Shown here: one piece after another, positions 21,665 to 28,034 of the stretch
Position numbering within the stretch: position 1 is the stretch's first letter
Layout: every line of letters starts with the position of its first letter
Origin: a virus
Direction: 5' to 3' (one strand)
DNA: 28,034 bases
Virus record (IMG/VR): IMGVR_UViG_3300031857_001066
Span: 1-28,034 of that record
Notes under the pieces: generated by a model
Database searches by the model: none
Told to the model about the DNA's origin: nothing
The model's input: only the letters and a program-made list of their open reading frames with translations
Translations under genes and position numbers: made by a program

Positions 21665-22890
21665 TAGCTATAATATTCGTCCAACTTATTTTTAACACTT
21701 TGAATGCTTCCAGTATTATCAACAGCCTTTTTAGTTACTGGTGTACCGTATTCTTTTTCAATATAAATAGGGTCTATATCGTAATACTTCAATAACTCTA
21801 AATCTATTTTAGCTTTTTCTTCATAGCTAAACTTATCTTCTTCTTCGCTCTCAATCCTTAATCCTTCAAATCCTAAACCATGAAAATTTAACAATGGAAC
21901 TAACTGATAAGTAAAAATACTGTCCAATAGCATTTCATCAGCTTCGCCGTACATCTTTAATACTCGTTCGTGTACATTTGCACTTCCCGAATAGCTCTTT
22001 TCATCTGTTGTTCCAGTTTGCCCTAAAATAAGTTTAGATAACTCACTATTGCAACGGTCAATCATTTTGTCGAATACATCAAAAGCGTCTGTTCTATTAC
22101 TTTCTACTAACTCTATTAAATCATCGGTATCAAATACACCATAAGCAGAAACCCCCATATTTTTAAGGAAGTTTTCCATATTGCTACGTGTAACTTCATC
22201 TCTTACATTTGTTTTACCAATACGTATTGGAGTACCAAAAATCTCTGTATATTCTGCCCATGCTTGCATCGCTCCCTTTTTCCATAGAACGTATGGTGCT
22301 GCCTTTGCTAACAAACCTAAATCTCTCTTTTGTCCTACGCCAATAACCCATCCTTTATATTTTGCATCTAAAAAGTTTTCACCAGTTATTGCTGCTGGTG
22401 TTTCTACTACTATATCAAATTCTTGCTTAACGTATTGACGTGGCACTAAATCAATAGTTCTAAAAACATCGTTTTCTAATGCTCCAAACTGAATTAAGCT
22501 AAAACCGTAAAATATACTATCTAAACTTAAATCAATAAAATCGTAGAACCATTTATGTTTAAGTAGTTCTGTTTTATCTTCTACTTCATTACCAGCTTTA
22601 TCAACTACCTTATACTCGCTTTGCAATATTTGGTATTTACGTGTAGCAATTAGGCCAGTTAAATGAGCATCCAACATTACATCTTTATACAGTCGGTATA
22701 ACTCTTGTCTATTAGGATAGTGTAAGCTTTCCGCTTGCAACATTGCTGCTCTCCAAGTCCCTATATCTTGACGTGTACGGTGTAATGTTTGTTCAAACTT
22801 AACCGTACGCTGAATATTAGCTTTCTGAGGCAAATTTTGTGTAACATTTGCAACCTTTGTAAATGGTATATGTAATCCGAATACTTCCAT
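21664..22890 (-). CDS. Portal protein (DUF935, Mu gp29-like)
   Basis: This 408-aa protein carries DUF935 features: RTRQDIGTWRAAMLQAES near the N-terminus, ELYRLYKDVMLDAHLTGLIA and TRKYQILQSEYKVVD (about 58-95), DFIDLSLDSIFYGFSLIQFG, and GLLAKAAPYVLWKKGAMQAW with AEYTEIFGTPIRIGK (about 190-225). DUF935 proteins are the portals of Mu-like phages, forming the dodecameric ring through which DNA enters. Overlap by one base with both neighbours and order (portal, F, G) match Mu. It is shorter than Mu gp29 (about 510 aa). The call is strong. Confidence 0.9.
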   Translation of the reverse strand: MEVFGLHIPFTKVANVTQNLPQKANIQRTVKFEQTLHRTRQDIGTWRAAMLQAESLHYPNRQELYRLYKDVMLDAHLTGLIATRKYQILQSEYKVVDKAGNEVEDKTELLKHKWFYDFIDLSLDSIFYGFSLIQFGALENDVFRTIDLVPRQYVKQEFDIVVETPAAITGENFLDAKYKGWVIGVGQKRDLGLLAKAAPYVLWKKGAMQAWAEYTEIFGTPIRIGKTNVRDEVTRSNMENFLKNMGVSAYGVFDTDDLIELVESNRTDAFDVFDKMIDRCNSELSKLILGQTGTTDEKSYSGSANVHERVLKMYGEADEMLLDSIFTYQLVPLLNFHGLGFEGLRIESEEEDKFSYEEKAKIDLELLKYYDIDPIYIEKEYGTPVTKKAVDNTGSIQSVKNKLDEYYS

Positions 22891-23729
22891 TAGTACGTGT
22901 TTGTGTTTTTAGTTACGCTACCATAACGAATACTTACTCCCTGCTCAGGTATAATAACTGGTAATTCTGCTGTTACATCTCCGCTTGATACTTTCTTTAA
23001 CCATCCTATTGCGCCTCCAGTTTGCAAAGCATTACCGCCATCATAACGTACATATCTTAACTCAGGTATGTTACGTGGGTTAATTCTGCTATGTAAATGG
23101 TAAAGTGTAATATCAATTAGGTAAGTAACAATAAGTTGATTTCTATTATCGCCTTTTGTCCAATATGTTGTATTCTCAGGATAAAAACCATCAAATGAAT
23201 AAGTCGCTCCTGCTGTCCAATAACCAGTATCAGTTGGTAAATGTGCTAAAGATTCAGCTATACAAGTATAAACAACATCGTTATACCAAACATCATCTCC
23301 TATTGCGTATGTTGTTGAGTGGCTATATTCTGATTCATTAGTCTTAGCATAGTAAAGACTTTTATCTTCACAAATGTAAGTCCAATTAGTTGCAAATGTA
23401 GGGACAACGCCAGTACAGCCTAAAATGTTCTTGTAAAGTTTACCCTTATAGGCTACTCTATCATCCACTACATAAGCAACATTAACAGCGTACTCCGCTG
23501 CTGTATATTCTACTAAATTCTTACCGTAGTAAGTTGCATCAATATCAAATTCGCTTGTATCGGTAAATATCTTTGAAGTAATGTATCGTTGTGCTAAGTA
23601 GCTAATCATTTCTGATTGTGCTGCTTGCTCTACATAATGGCGAATAGTATCATCTTCTTCAATTATTTGAAGTATGTTACTTTCTTGAATTTGTCTTAAA
23701 TAATCTTGATTTCGTAAAAGACGTGCCAT
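22890..23729 (-). CDS. Mu gp36-like (DUF1320) head adaptor with inserted CBM5/12-like modules
   Basis: The N-terminal part (about 1-66: IIEEDDTIRHYVEQAAQSEM) and C-terminal part (about 197-279: LIVTYLIDITLYHLHSRINP, ALQTGGAIGWLKKVSSG) resemble a gp36-like adaptor, where the D-I-x-L-Y-x-L-H-x-R stretch is typical. Between them lie carbohydrate-binding-like modules. One covers about 75-119 (VAYVVDDRVAYKGKLYKN, NWTYI), and a clear CBM5/12 copy covers about 133-171 (TTYAIGDDVWYNDVVYTC, PTDTGYW). A partial copy follows (PENTTYWTKG, 184-193). These may reach outward from the head-tail neck to bind sugars, or act as spacers. The gene is the first of the head operon after the promoter region at 23742-23805. 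Adaptor identity is moderate; the modules are visible. Confidence 0.7.
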   Translation of the reverse strand: MARLLRNQDYLRQIQESNILQIIEEDDTIRHYVEQAAQSEMISYLAQRYITSKIFTDTSEFDIDATYYGKNLVEYTAAEYAVNVAYVVDDRVAYKGKLYKNILGCTGVVPTFATNWTYICEDKSLYYAKTNESEYSHSTTYAIGDDVWYNDVVYTCIAESLAHLPTDTGYWTAGATYSFDGFYPENTTYWTKGDNRNQLIVTYLIDITLYHLHSRINPRNIPELRYVRYDGGNALQTGGAIGWLKKVSSGDVTAELPVIIPEQGVSIRYGSVTKNTNTY

Positions 23730-23741
23730 TGATTAGTTTTA

Positions 23742-23805
23742 TTAAGTATCAAAATTAAAAATAAATAATGTTATTACTAAATAGTGTAACAGTTTTAATA
23801 CTTAA
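23742..23805 (-). promoter_or_regulatory. Inverted repeat and possible promoter upstream of the head operon
   Basis: TTAAGTATCAAAA (23742-23754) and TTTTAATACTTAA (23793-23805) form an inverted repeat with 12 of 13 matching positions and a 38-base gap. Inside it, on the minus strand, TAATTTTG (23757-23750) fits TAnnTTTG, with TTAG at 23780-23777 as a weak -33 box 19 bases upstream. TGTAACAGTTTTAA (23785-23798) is identical to the word at the RHH promoter. The region may serve as promoter and operator of the head operon. Confidence 0.45.
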
Positions 23806-25240
23806 CCTTACTGTTAAATGTGTTTTTACCTATTGTCCTACTAACTGGATTGCGTCCATGTTGATACATTGAAAACTCGGTACTGAATGCAGCACATAAA
23901 AAATAGTCCATACCATCGGTAAAATGTCCGTATTTCTCATAACTTACTCCACTTTCCTTATCCTTTGTCTTTTCCTTAAACTTTGTACCATCGCTATCTT
24001 CTTTTAAGAATAGCAAGTCATTTATAGTTAGCTTACACTTATCGGATATTAAAACATTAACACCCTCAAAACCCTCGTAAAATACTGAATTAATAAAATT
24101 ACCACGTACAACTACTGGGGGGTGCTTACTTAATACCCTGCTAACTGGTCTATAATCTTTTAACTGTAATTCGATTACCTTATAATCGTTGTGTCCTTTT
24201 TCGCTTCGTGTATCCTCGTTCTTACCACTTGGGTCGCCATAAATAAATAATCCTGCACTATGGCTCATGTATCTACGTGTAAACTCATCACAAATACCCT
24301 TTGTGTTGTTATAAGGACTTGCACACGCTATTTCATCAATACAATAAGCTACCTTGCCGACTATTTGCCACACCGTAGCAGTCATGTAAGGATTGACGTT
24401 AAAATCGAATGTTAAATGCAATGCTAAGTCAGGATTGTAACCTATTACATTAGTTGTATTTTTTGCCCTATCAAATAACTTGTAAAATAGACCGCCCGAC
24501 TGTTTATTCCCCCAGTACCCCAAACAGTAAATAGTATAATAATACGGATTCTTAATTTGTAAGTCCATTAAGAACGCTACAAATGTATTAGGCAACCATT
24601 TATTATCTTTATACCAACTATGGTGTACTGTATATGTTAAATCTACGCTTGTGTTATCATCTATCTTTAACGGTGTAACGCTACTAAAACTACGCTCTAC
24701 TTTATCGCCAAAGAATCGTTTATAAAACCAGTGGTCTTTATAATCTCCCTCAACTTCGGGATTAATACTAAAAATCTCTTGTAAATACTCAGCTTTTTGA
24801 GTTCGAATAGAGGTTGTTATAGTAATAAAGTCATTTTCTGTTGGTATATCTTCTTCATACCATACAGCAGAGGCATCTTTAATCGACTTTAATTTAGTTG
24901 TATCATCGCAACCTCTCGCAATGAACATATTGCCATTTTTACAATGTATTTCTAAAGGTTGTAGTTTAAATTCAAATAGGTCTTGAAGTCCTAATGTGTA
25001 GATAGTATCTTTTAAGTTCTGATAACTACTATCTTTTATTGATGAATAGGTATTTCTTACTAATATACATCTGAAAAAGTCCTCACTTAAACATCTATAA
25101 ATCATTTTTTTAGCGGCAAAGTCAGACTTAGACGAACCACGCCCACCATAGAGAATTAAGTATCTATCTTTATTCTCTACAAGCGGTATAAATGATTCGT
25201 TTATTAAATACTTCCAGTTGCACCACTCTACATTATACAT
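23795..25240 (-). CDS. Terminase large subunit
   Basis: This 481-aa packaging ATPase-nuclease has all main motifs: Walker A GGRGSSKS (residues 32-39), Walker B AVWYEE (125-130), and nuclease acids in LTFDFNVNP (D279), LFIYGDPSGKNEDTRSEKG (D336), and a late aspartate in FTDGMDYFLCA. It belongs to the Terminase_3/PBSX-like group. It translocates DNA through the portal and cuts it at start or end of packaging. It starts at a TAATG junction with the GIY-YIG gene, so expression may depend on reading through the homing endonuclease. It ends inside the upstream region of the head operon. Call is firm. Confidence 0.95.
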   Translation of the reverse strand: MYNVEWCNWKYLINESFIPLVENKDRYLILYGGRGSSKSDFAAKKMIYRCLSEDFFRCILVRNTYSSIKDSSYQNLKDTIYTLGLQDLFEFKLQPLEIHCKNGNMFIARGCDDTTKLKSIKDASAVWYEEDIPTENDFITITTSIRTQKAEYLQEIFSINPEVEGDYKDHWFYKRFFGDKVERSFSSVTPLKIDDNTSVDLTYTVHHSWYKDNKWLPNTFVAFLMDLQIKNPYYYTIYCLGYWGNKQSGGLFYKLFDRAKNTTNVIGYNPDLALHLTFDFNVNPYMTATVWQIVGKVAYCIDEIACASPYNNTKGICDEFTRRYMSHSAGLFIYGDPSGKNEDTRSEKGHNDYKVIELQLKDYRPVSRVLSKHPPVVVRGNFINSVFYEGFEGVNVLISDKCKLTINDLLFLKEDSDGTKFKEKTKDKESGVSYEKYGHFTDGMDYFLCAAFSTEFSMYQHGRNPVSRTIGKNTFNSKVKY

Positions 25241-25851
25241 TAGGCATAGATAAAGTTTGTATTGTTAATCTTACTTCCATTTAACCTACCCTTGAGTGTA
25301 TTATAGTTTAATCCATATAAATTAGAAACACTTTTTAATGAATCATAGAACACGCCAGTTGCGGTATCTAATACAACCTTATTGTTATAATAAAGGAAAT
25401 TTGGATTATTTTTAGCTAAATCTCTAAATACTAATAACTCTTTTTCAGAAAACACCTTATTGCTATATAAATTAACCATAGTAGCTTTCTGTTTTTCAAC
25501 TACACTATTAGGTCTTTTTTTGCCTCTCAACGAATTAGCTATCTTTTGCTTGTGTTCATCTGTTAATAAACTTGAACGTCCACCATAAGCTAAATTAAGA
25601 CCATCATTTAGAGAATTAAATTTATTTATATAATAAACCTCTAAATCGTTTAGTTCACTTGCTAAACACTTATGTATTATCTCAAATGAATGAGCGTCCC
25701 ATCCGTATTTTTTAATAGAATTTAGTATCTTAGTCTGCTTTTTACAATTAGCCGACTTGTATTTATAGAGCCTCTTTTCAATCTCTATGCTTTGTCCTAT
25801 ATAAACTTTACCGCTTGGGTTGGTAATTTTATAGATTCCTACTGTGTACAT
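25240..25851 (-). CDS. GIY-YIG homing endonuclease between terminase genes
   Basis: This 203-aa enzyme begins MYTVGIYKITNPSGKVYIGQ. GIY (5-7) and YIG (17-19) are at the correct distance, R27 follows in EKRLYK, and E71 lies in LNDLEVYYINKFNS. The C-terminal half has DNA-binding NUMOD repeats: TDEHKQKIANSLRGKKRP (NUMOD3, about 97-114) and a NUMOD1-like end (LKSVSNLYGLNYNTLKGRLN). It is a free-standing homing endonuclease, now sitting between small and large terminase genes, joined to the latter by TAATG. The target may be a terminase allele without it. Identification is firm. Confidence 0.92.
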   Translation of the reverse strand: MYTVGIYKITNPSGKVYIGQSIEIEKRLYKYKSANCKKQTKILNSIKKYGWDAHSFEIIHKCLASELNDLEVYYINKFNSLNDGLNLAYGGRSSLLTDEHKQKIANSLRGKKRPNSVVEKQKATMVNLYSNKVFSEKELLVFRDLAKNNPNFLYYNNKVVLDTATGVFYDSLKSVSNLYGLNYNTLKGRLNGSKINNTNFIYA

Positions 25852-26057
25852 AGTTTTTCTTTATGCTCTCTTTTGTATAACCACTTTAAATGATTAACAT
25901 TATTAGCTTGAAAGTACTCTCCATCAGCTTTTAACTTGAAAAAGAATACACCTCCACTTAACACTCCCTGACAACGCTCGTTAATGCTAAATGCGATAGT
26001 CTTATTAACTATCAATGGCACGAAGCCTAAATCCATTAATTTATCACTCGTTATCAT
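25839..26057 (-). CDS. Hypothetical 72-aa protein
   Basis: The product starts MITSDKLMDLGFVPLIVNKT and has alternating strands (KTIAFSINE, GGVFFFKLKA) and a basic helix at the end (NNVNHLKWLYKREHKEKL). It overlaps the small terminase gene by 14 bases and the GIY-YIG gene by 13 bases, which makes real translation likely. Small alpha/beta proteins of this kind with a D-K-L-x-x-L-G-F start are common in Bacteroidota phages. I do not know the function. Confidence 0.6.
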   Translation of the reverse strand: MITSDKLMDLGFVPLIVNKTIAFSINERCQGVLSGGVFFFKLKADGEYFQANNVNHLKWLYKREHKEKLCTQ

Positions 26058-26322
26058 CTTTTGGGTGTTTTACTGTAATTACTTTTGAATCCAAAGACCC
26101 ACTTAATTCTGTTTTCTTAGGAGCAAAGAATTGTGCAAATTTAGCGTAAATATCTAAATACTTCGCAGGGTCATTTGTCCTAACATACTCAAACGCTTCT
26201 TGTAGGTTTGGCACTTCGCCCTCTAAAAGAGAAACGAATAACTCCTGAGCCTTCTTTACTGGCTCAGAAGTATATCCTTTTTGTTTCCCCCCCGTTTTGG
26301 GTATTCCTTTTGGTCTTGCCAT
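26044..26322 (-). CDS. Probable terminase small subunit
   Basis: This 92-aa basic protein begins MARPKGIPKTGGKQKGYTSE, a basic start with an AT-hook-like RPKG, typical of the small terminase-related proteins of Bacteroidota phages. Helices follow (VKKAQELFVSLLEGE, LQEAFEYVRTNDPAKYLDIY). It precedes the large terminase gene by two genes and fits the expected place. The small subunit binds packaging DNA and recruits the large one. The usual helix-turn-helix cannot be confirmed by eye, so assignment rests on position and start. Confidence 0.65.
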   Translation of the reverse strand: MARPKGIPKTGGKQKGYTSEPVKKAQELFVSLLEGEVPNLQEAFEYVRTNDPAKYLDIYAKFAQFFAPKKTELSGSLDSKVITVKHPKDDNE

Positions 26323-26362
26323 TGTTTCTATTTATTTCTATTTAGATTGATTCTAAATAATA

Positions 26363-26638
26363 TTAAAATGGGGTATCTAAATCATCCGCTTGTTGAAACT
26401 GAGGTACGCTTTTGCTACCATCTTTATCTGTGTTAGGCTTCCAGTTATCCACTTCTAAATAGTGAGTAGGCTTTCCCTCTACTTTGTCTTTCTTTTCTTT
26501 TACAACAAGGTTAACCCATCCGTTTGTAAGATTAGCCTTTAGTTTATCAATATCACTCTCAGAGAATGAAATTTTAGTAAGTTCGCCAAACTTAGTTGGG
26601 ATAATCTTACCGCTTCCAATAAATACTTTGTCGCTCAT
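26363..26638 (-). CDS. Putative single-stranded DNA-binding protein
   Basis: This 91-aa protein has an N-terminal beta-rich part (VFIGSGKIIPTKFGELTKIS, WVNLVVKEKKDK, THYLEVDNWKP, about 4-68) that could be an OB fold, and a flexible end with QQADDLDTPF. The acidic, proline-phenylalanine tip is like the last residues of SSB (DDDIPF), which recruit partner proteins to single-stranded DNA. The protein is shorter than cellular SSB (about 110-180 aa). It follows its own promoter at 26662-26691 and lies near the RusA gene, which fits DNA replication or recombination. Role inferred. Confidence 0.6.
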   Translation of the reverse strand: MSDKVFIGSGKIIPTKFGELTKISFSESDIDKLKANLTNGWVNLVVKEKKDKVEGKPTHYLEVDNWKPNTDKDGSKSVPQFQQADDLDTPF

Positions 26639-26661
26639 TTTTATTTAGTTTTTAGTTAGTG

Positions 26662-26691
26662 CAAATATACACAATTTATTTAATATCCAAA
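26662..26691 (-). promoter_or_regulatory. Promoter TTTG-N18-TATATTTG before the SSB-like gene
   Basis: On the minus strand TTTG (26691-26688), an 18-base spacer and TATATTTG (26669-26662) match the Bacteroidota consensus, with the spacer one base short. The promoter overlaps the end of the 58-aa gene. The start should be near 26655, followed by an AACTAAAAACTAA leader and the ATG at 26638. It allows strong separate expression of the SSB-like and terminase genes. Confidence 0.75.
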
Positions 26692-26852
26692 CTTTTTTTA
26701 AACATTTCCTCTCTTAACTCAATTTCTTTTGCTATATTTCTAATAACTCCGCTTGAAAAATATGTTTGCGCTGGCTCTCTTTTATCAGATAGCATCCATT
26801 CGTATAGCTTTTGAGATTCTGACTCTTCATCTATTATTATCTTGTTTCCCAT
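26676..26852 (-). CDS. Hypothetical 58-aa acidic protein
   Basis: The ATG at 26852 follows a good promoter, and the frame ends at a TAA at 26676. The product begins MGNKIIIDEESESQKLYEWM, is helical (IRNIAKEIELREEMFKK) and charged, without membrane span. Own promoter and A-rich leader (AAAACAATAAGC) support it being real. No family recognised; it may be an early regulator or anti-host factor, which remains speculation. Confidence 0.6.
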   Translation of the reverse strand: MGNKIIIDEESESQKLYEWMLSDKREPAQTYFSSGVIRNIAKEIELREEMFKKSLDIK

Positions 26853-26873
26853 TGCTTATTGTTTTAGTGGTTA

Positions 26874-26904
26874 TAAATGTAGTTATTAATCTTTTAAGTA
26901 CAAA
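26874..26904 (-). promoter_or_regulatory. Promoter TTTG-N19-TACATTTA before the 58-aa gene
   Basis: On the minus strand TTTG (26904-26901), an exact 19-base spacer and TACATTTA (26881-26874) differ from the consensus TAnnTTTG only in the last base. It lies 7 bases from the end of the RusA-like gene. The predicted start is near 26867, before the ATG at 26852, leaving a leader of about 15 bases. Confidence 0.65.
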
Positions 26905-26910
26905 ACATTT

Positions 26911-27222
26911 TTAGTAAAAAAAGAAAAAAATATATTCATTGCCTTTAGTTACTACTGTTTTCTTTACCGTTAACTCTGTTATATTCCTATCGTTTATTCC
27001 GTATTTCTTTTGCAATATATCCAAAAAAGGTTTCAATGGGTTGTCAATATCGCTTAACTTACTACTCATACCAAACTCAATGTTTAGCTTGTTAGTTATA
27101 TCTATGTTATTAGGTAACAGATAGATACATTCTAATTCGTAACTTTTGTATTTTTCAGTCTTAAATCTTCGACCTTGCCAGCATTCGTTTACCGATAACG
27201 GTTTAATATTTACCTTTGCCAT
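26911..27222 (-). CDS. RusA-type Holliday junction resolvase
   Basis: This 103-aa protein matches the RusA pattern. It opens with NIKPLSVNECWQGRRFKTEK and has the active-site stretch SDIDNPLKPFLDILQKKYG (D58, D60, K64, D68) followed by INDRNI (D78), the counterpart of the D-D-x-x-V motif in the family. RusA dimers cut four-way junctions, used in phage recombination or to clear branches before packaging. It overlaps the HNH gene by 20 bases. Length is a little below the usual 120. Its odd end, EYIFFFFY, comes from the A-rich template and needs no special reason. Confidence 0.85.
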   Translation of the reverse strand: MAKVNIKPLSVNECWQGRRFKTEKYKSYELECIYLLPNNIDITNKLNIEFGMSSKLSDIDNPLKPFLDILQKKYGINDRNITELTVKKTVVTKGNEYIFFFFY

Positions 27223-27466
27223 TCATATAGTTTAAGTGTAATTCTTTTAACATTTCCTTGTATTGTTTCTTATCCCCATACATTATATGGCAACCCCTAC
27301 AAACTGCTTGTAAATTTTCGATAACGTCCTTTTTCTTAGAGCCTCCCATTCCACGAGCCTCGATATGGTTTATATCAACCGCCTTTGCTCCGCATAACTC
27401 ACAAGGTATAAAGTCGGCTGTTGTGAAACCGAAATAGTCTAAATATATTTTAGTGTGGTTTTTCAC
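27203..27466 (-). CDS. HNH endonuclease
   Basis: This 87-aa protein has the compact HNH core. CELC (C22, C25) and CRGC (C56, C59) make a zinc site. The active part is DINHIEARGMGGSKKK (H34), then ENLQAVCRGCH (N51, H60). No NUMOD or other DNA-binding domain is present, so unlike the protein at 2215-2685 it looks like a phage-housekeeping nuclease. HNH proteins next to terminase genes in other phages nick DNA during packaging; here there are several genes between, so packaging or recombination with RusA are both open. Family call is firm, role inferred. Confidence 0.88.
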   Translation of the reverse strand: MKNHTKIYLDYFGFTTADFIPCELCGAKAVDINHIEARGMGGSKKKDVIENLQAVCRGCHIMYGDKKQYKEMLKELHLNYMNGKGKY

Positions 27467-27472
27467 TTCATT

Positions 27473-27688
27473 TTAAAATGGTAATGTTTCTTCGATTATT
27501 TCTACTCTATTTGCAAACTTTCTTAACTTTACTAATCCGTATCGCTTACCTTTTTCATCTATGCAAACCCTACCGTTATAATACTTTTCTTTTAATTGCT
27601 TTCCATCTGAATTATACCAATTACCATTCTGAAAATATCCAGCAAAGTATGGTAAAAAAGTGTAGCGTATTACAGTTAAATTGTTCAT
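27473..27688 (-). CDS. Hypothetical 71-aa protein
   Basis: The product begins MNNLTVIRYTFLPYFAGYFQ and shows short strands and turns (NGNWYNSDGKQLKEKYYNGR, VCIDEKGKRYGLVKLRK). It is basic and has no signal or membrane span. The pattern NSDGKQ/IDEKGKRYG resembles two copies of a short beta-hairpin. The start lies after an A-rich leader, and the HNH gene begins 6 bases after its stop. Function is unknown. Confidence 0.6.
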   Translation of the reverse strand: MNNLTVIRYTFLPYFAGYFQNGNWYNSDGKQLKEKYYNGRVCIDEKGKRYGLVKLRKFANRVEIIEETLPF

Positions 27689-27730
27689 ATTTAATTAAAT
27701 AAATGTAGTGTTTATTCTGTTAGCCATTAG

Positions 27731-27916
27731 TTAGTTGCAATGCTTCCAATCGCACACAAAAGACTTCGGTATGTATAAAAATAGTTGCGTTTCTGTCATT
27801 TGTGGACATTTGAAGCGTTGAATAACGCAACTAATGCTTACCCAAAAAAGCACTGCAACTAACAGCACATAAGCAAAAGCAAGGGTGCTGTGGTAAAATG
27901 ATGATTTGTTTTTCAT
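27731..27916 (-). CDS. Small single-span membrane protein with C-terminal cysteines, 61 aa
   Basis: A short basic start (MKNKSSFYHS) is followed by one hydrophobic segment at about residues 11-31 (TLAFAYVLLVAVLFWVSISC), then a short region with cysteines C30, C37, C55 and C60 (VIQRFKCPQM and SFVCDWKHC). It looks like a small inner-membrane protein with a cysteine-rich outer part. The start follows an A-rich leader (AAAAACAGAATTTAAT). No family is recognised. Frames of this size occur by chance in AT-rich DNA, so confidence is moderate. Confidence 0.5.
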   Translation of the reverse strand: MKNKSSFYHSTLAFAYVLLVAVLFWVSISCVIQRFKCPQMTETQLFLYIPKSFVCDWKHCN

Positions 27917-27986
27917 ATTAAATTCTGTTTTTAAATTAAATTTTCGTTTTCTAAATCCTTGCCTTCGCTTATCTGCAAACCGTTAG

Positions 27987-28034
27987 CTACAATAGATTAA
28001 CCGAGAGTATCTTATCAATATCGGTTGGATGTAT
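27987..28034 (-). CDS. Possible 3' end of a gene cut by the window edge
   Basis: On the minus strand the frame from the right edge to a TAG at 27987 gives IHPTDIDKILSVNLL, which could be the end of a protein. A second frame stays open just as long, so the reading frame is not certain. From 27917 to 27986 I see no feature other than the leader of the next gene. Confidence 0.25.
   Translation of the reverse strand: MHPTDIDKILSVNLL

Noticed and set aside
26911-26945. Long A and T runs at the end of the RusA gene as terminator
   Set aside because: No stem precedes the run; the bases are coding for the FFFFY end.
1-28034. CRISPR arrays, tRNA genes, retroelements (DGR) or defence operons
   Set aside because: No regular spaced repeats, no cloverleaf with anticodon, no reverse transcriptase frame and no paired variable and template repeats were seen by eye.

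Overview
The window is most likely part of the genome of a contractile-tailed (myovirus-type) bacteriophage or prophage of a Bacteroidota host, probably Flavobacteriia-like. Three things point to the host: strong A+T richness; promoters of the Bacteroidota type (TTTG, about 19 nt, TAnnTTTG) with A-rich leaders instead of Shine-Dalgarno sites; and lipoproteins whose residues after the cysteine resemble the Flavobacteriia surface-export signal. Almost every gene is on the minus strand, so the transcriptional order runs from high to low coordinates. No integrase, transposase, repressor, tRNA or CRISPR is visible.

Right part (28034 to 23795): small early or packaging-linked genes. These are a small membrane protein, an HNH endonuclease, a RusA-type resolvase, a possible ssDNA-binding protein, a probable small terminase, a GIY-YIG homing endonuclease and the large terminase. 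Then (23729 to 17539) comes a Mu-like head/neck block: a gp36-like adaptor carrying chitin-binding-like modules, a DUF935 portal, a Mu F-like head protein, a Mu G-like morphogenesis protein, a possible tail terminator, a baseplate J-like wedge, a second protein with a chitin-binding-like module, and a fibre with a C1q/TNF-like tip.

Middle (16872 to 17515): the only plus-strand transcription unit. It has a good promoter, a ribbon-helix-helix regulator, a 41-residue protein, a tiny lipoprotein and a shared terminator. It looks like a moron cassette placed between structural modules. A 14-nt word near its promoter recurs upstream of the head operon.

Left of it (16878 to 5321): a ClpP-like maturation protease with a scaffold-like tail, a decoration-like protein, major capsid, sheath, tube, tail chaperone with a probable programmed -1 frameshift, tape measure, hub, spike, gp25-like wedge, LysM protein and tail appendages. 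Next (5302 to 2758) are an SGNH hydrolase with a lipoprotein signal, a holin, an M15 endolysin and a second two-span membrane protein. The left end holds an HNH homing endonuclease, a DEDDy exonuclease, an SPFH/band-7 protein coupled to a 47-residue membrane protein, a terminator, and a separately promoted pair that ends in a spanin-like gene cut by the window edge.

Functional calls rest on motifs and gene order read by eye. No database search was run.
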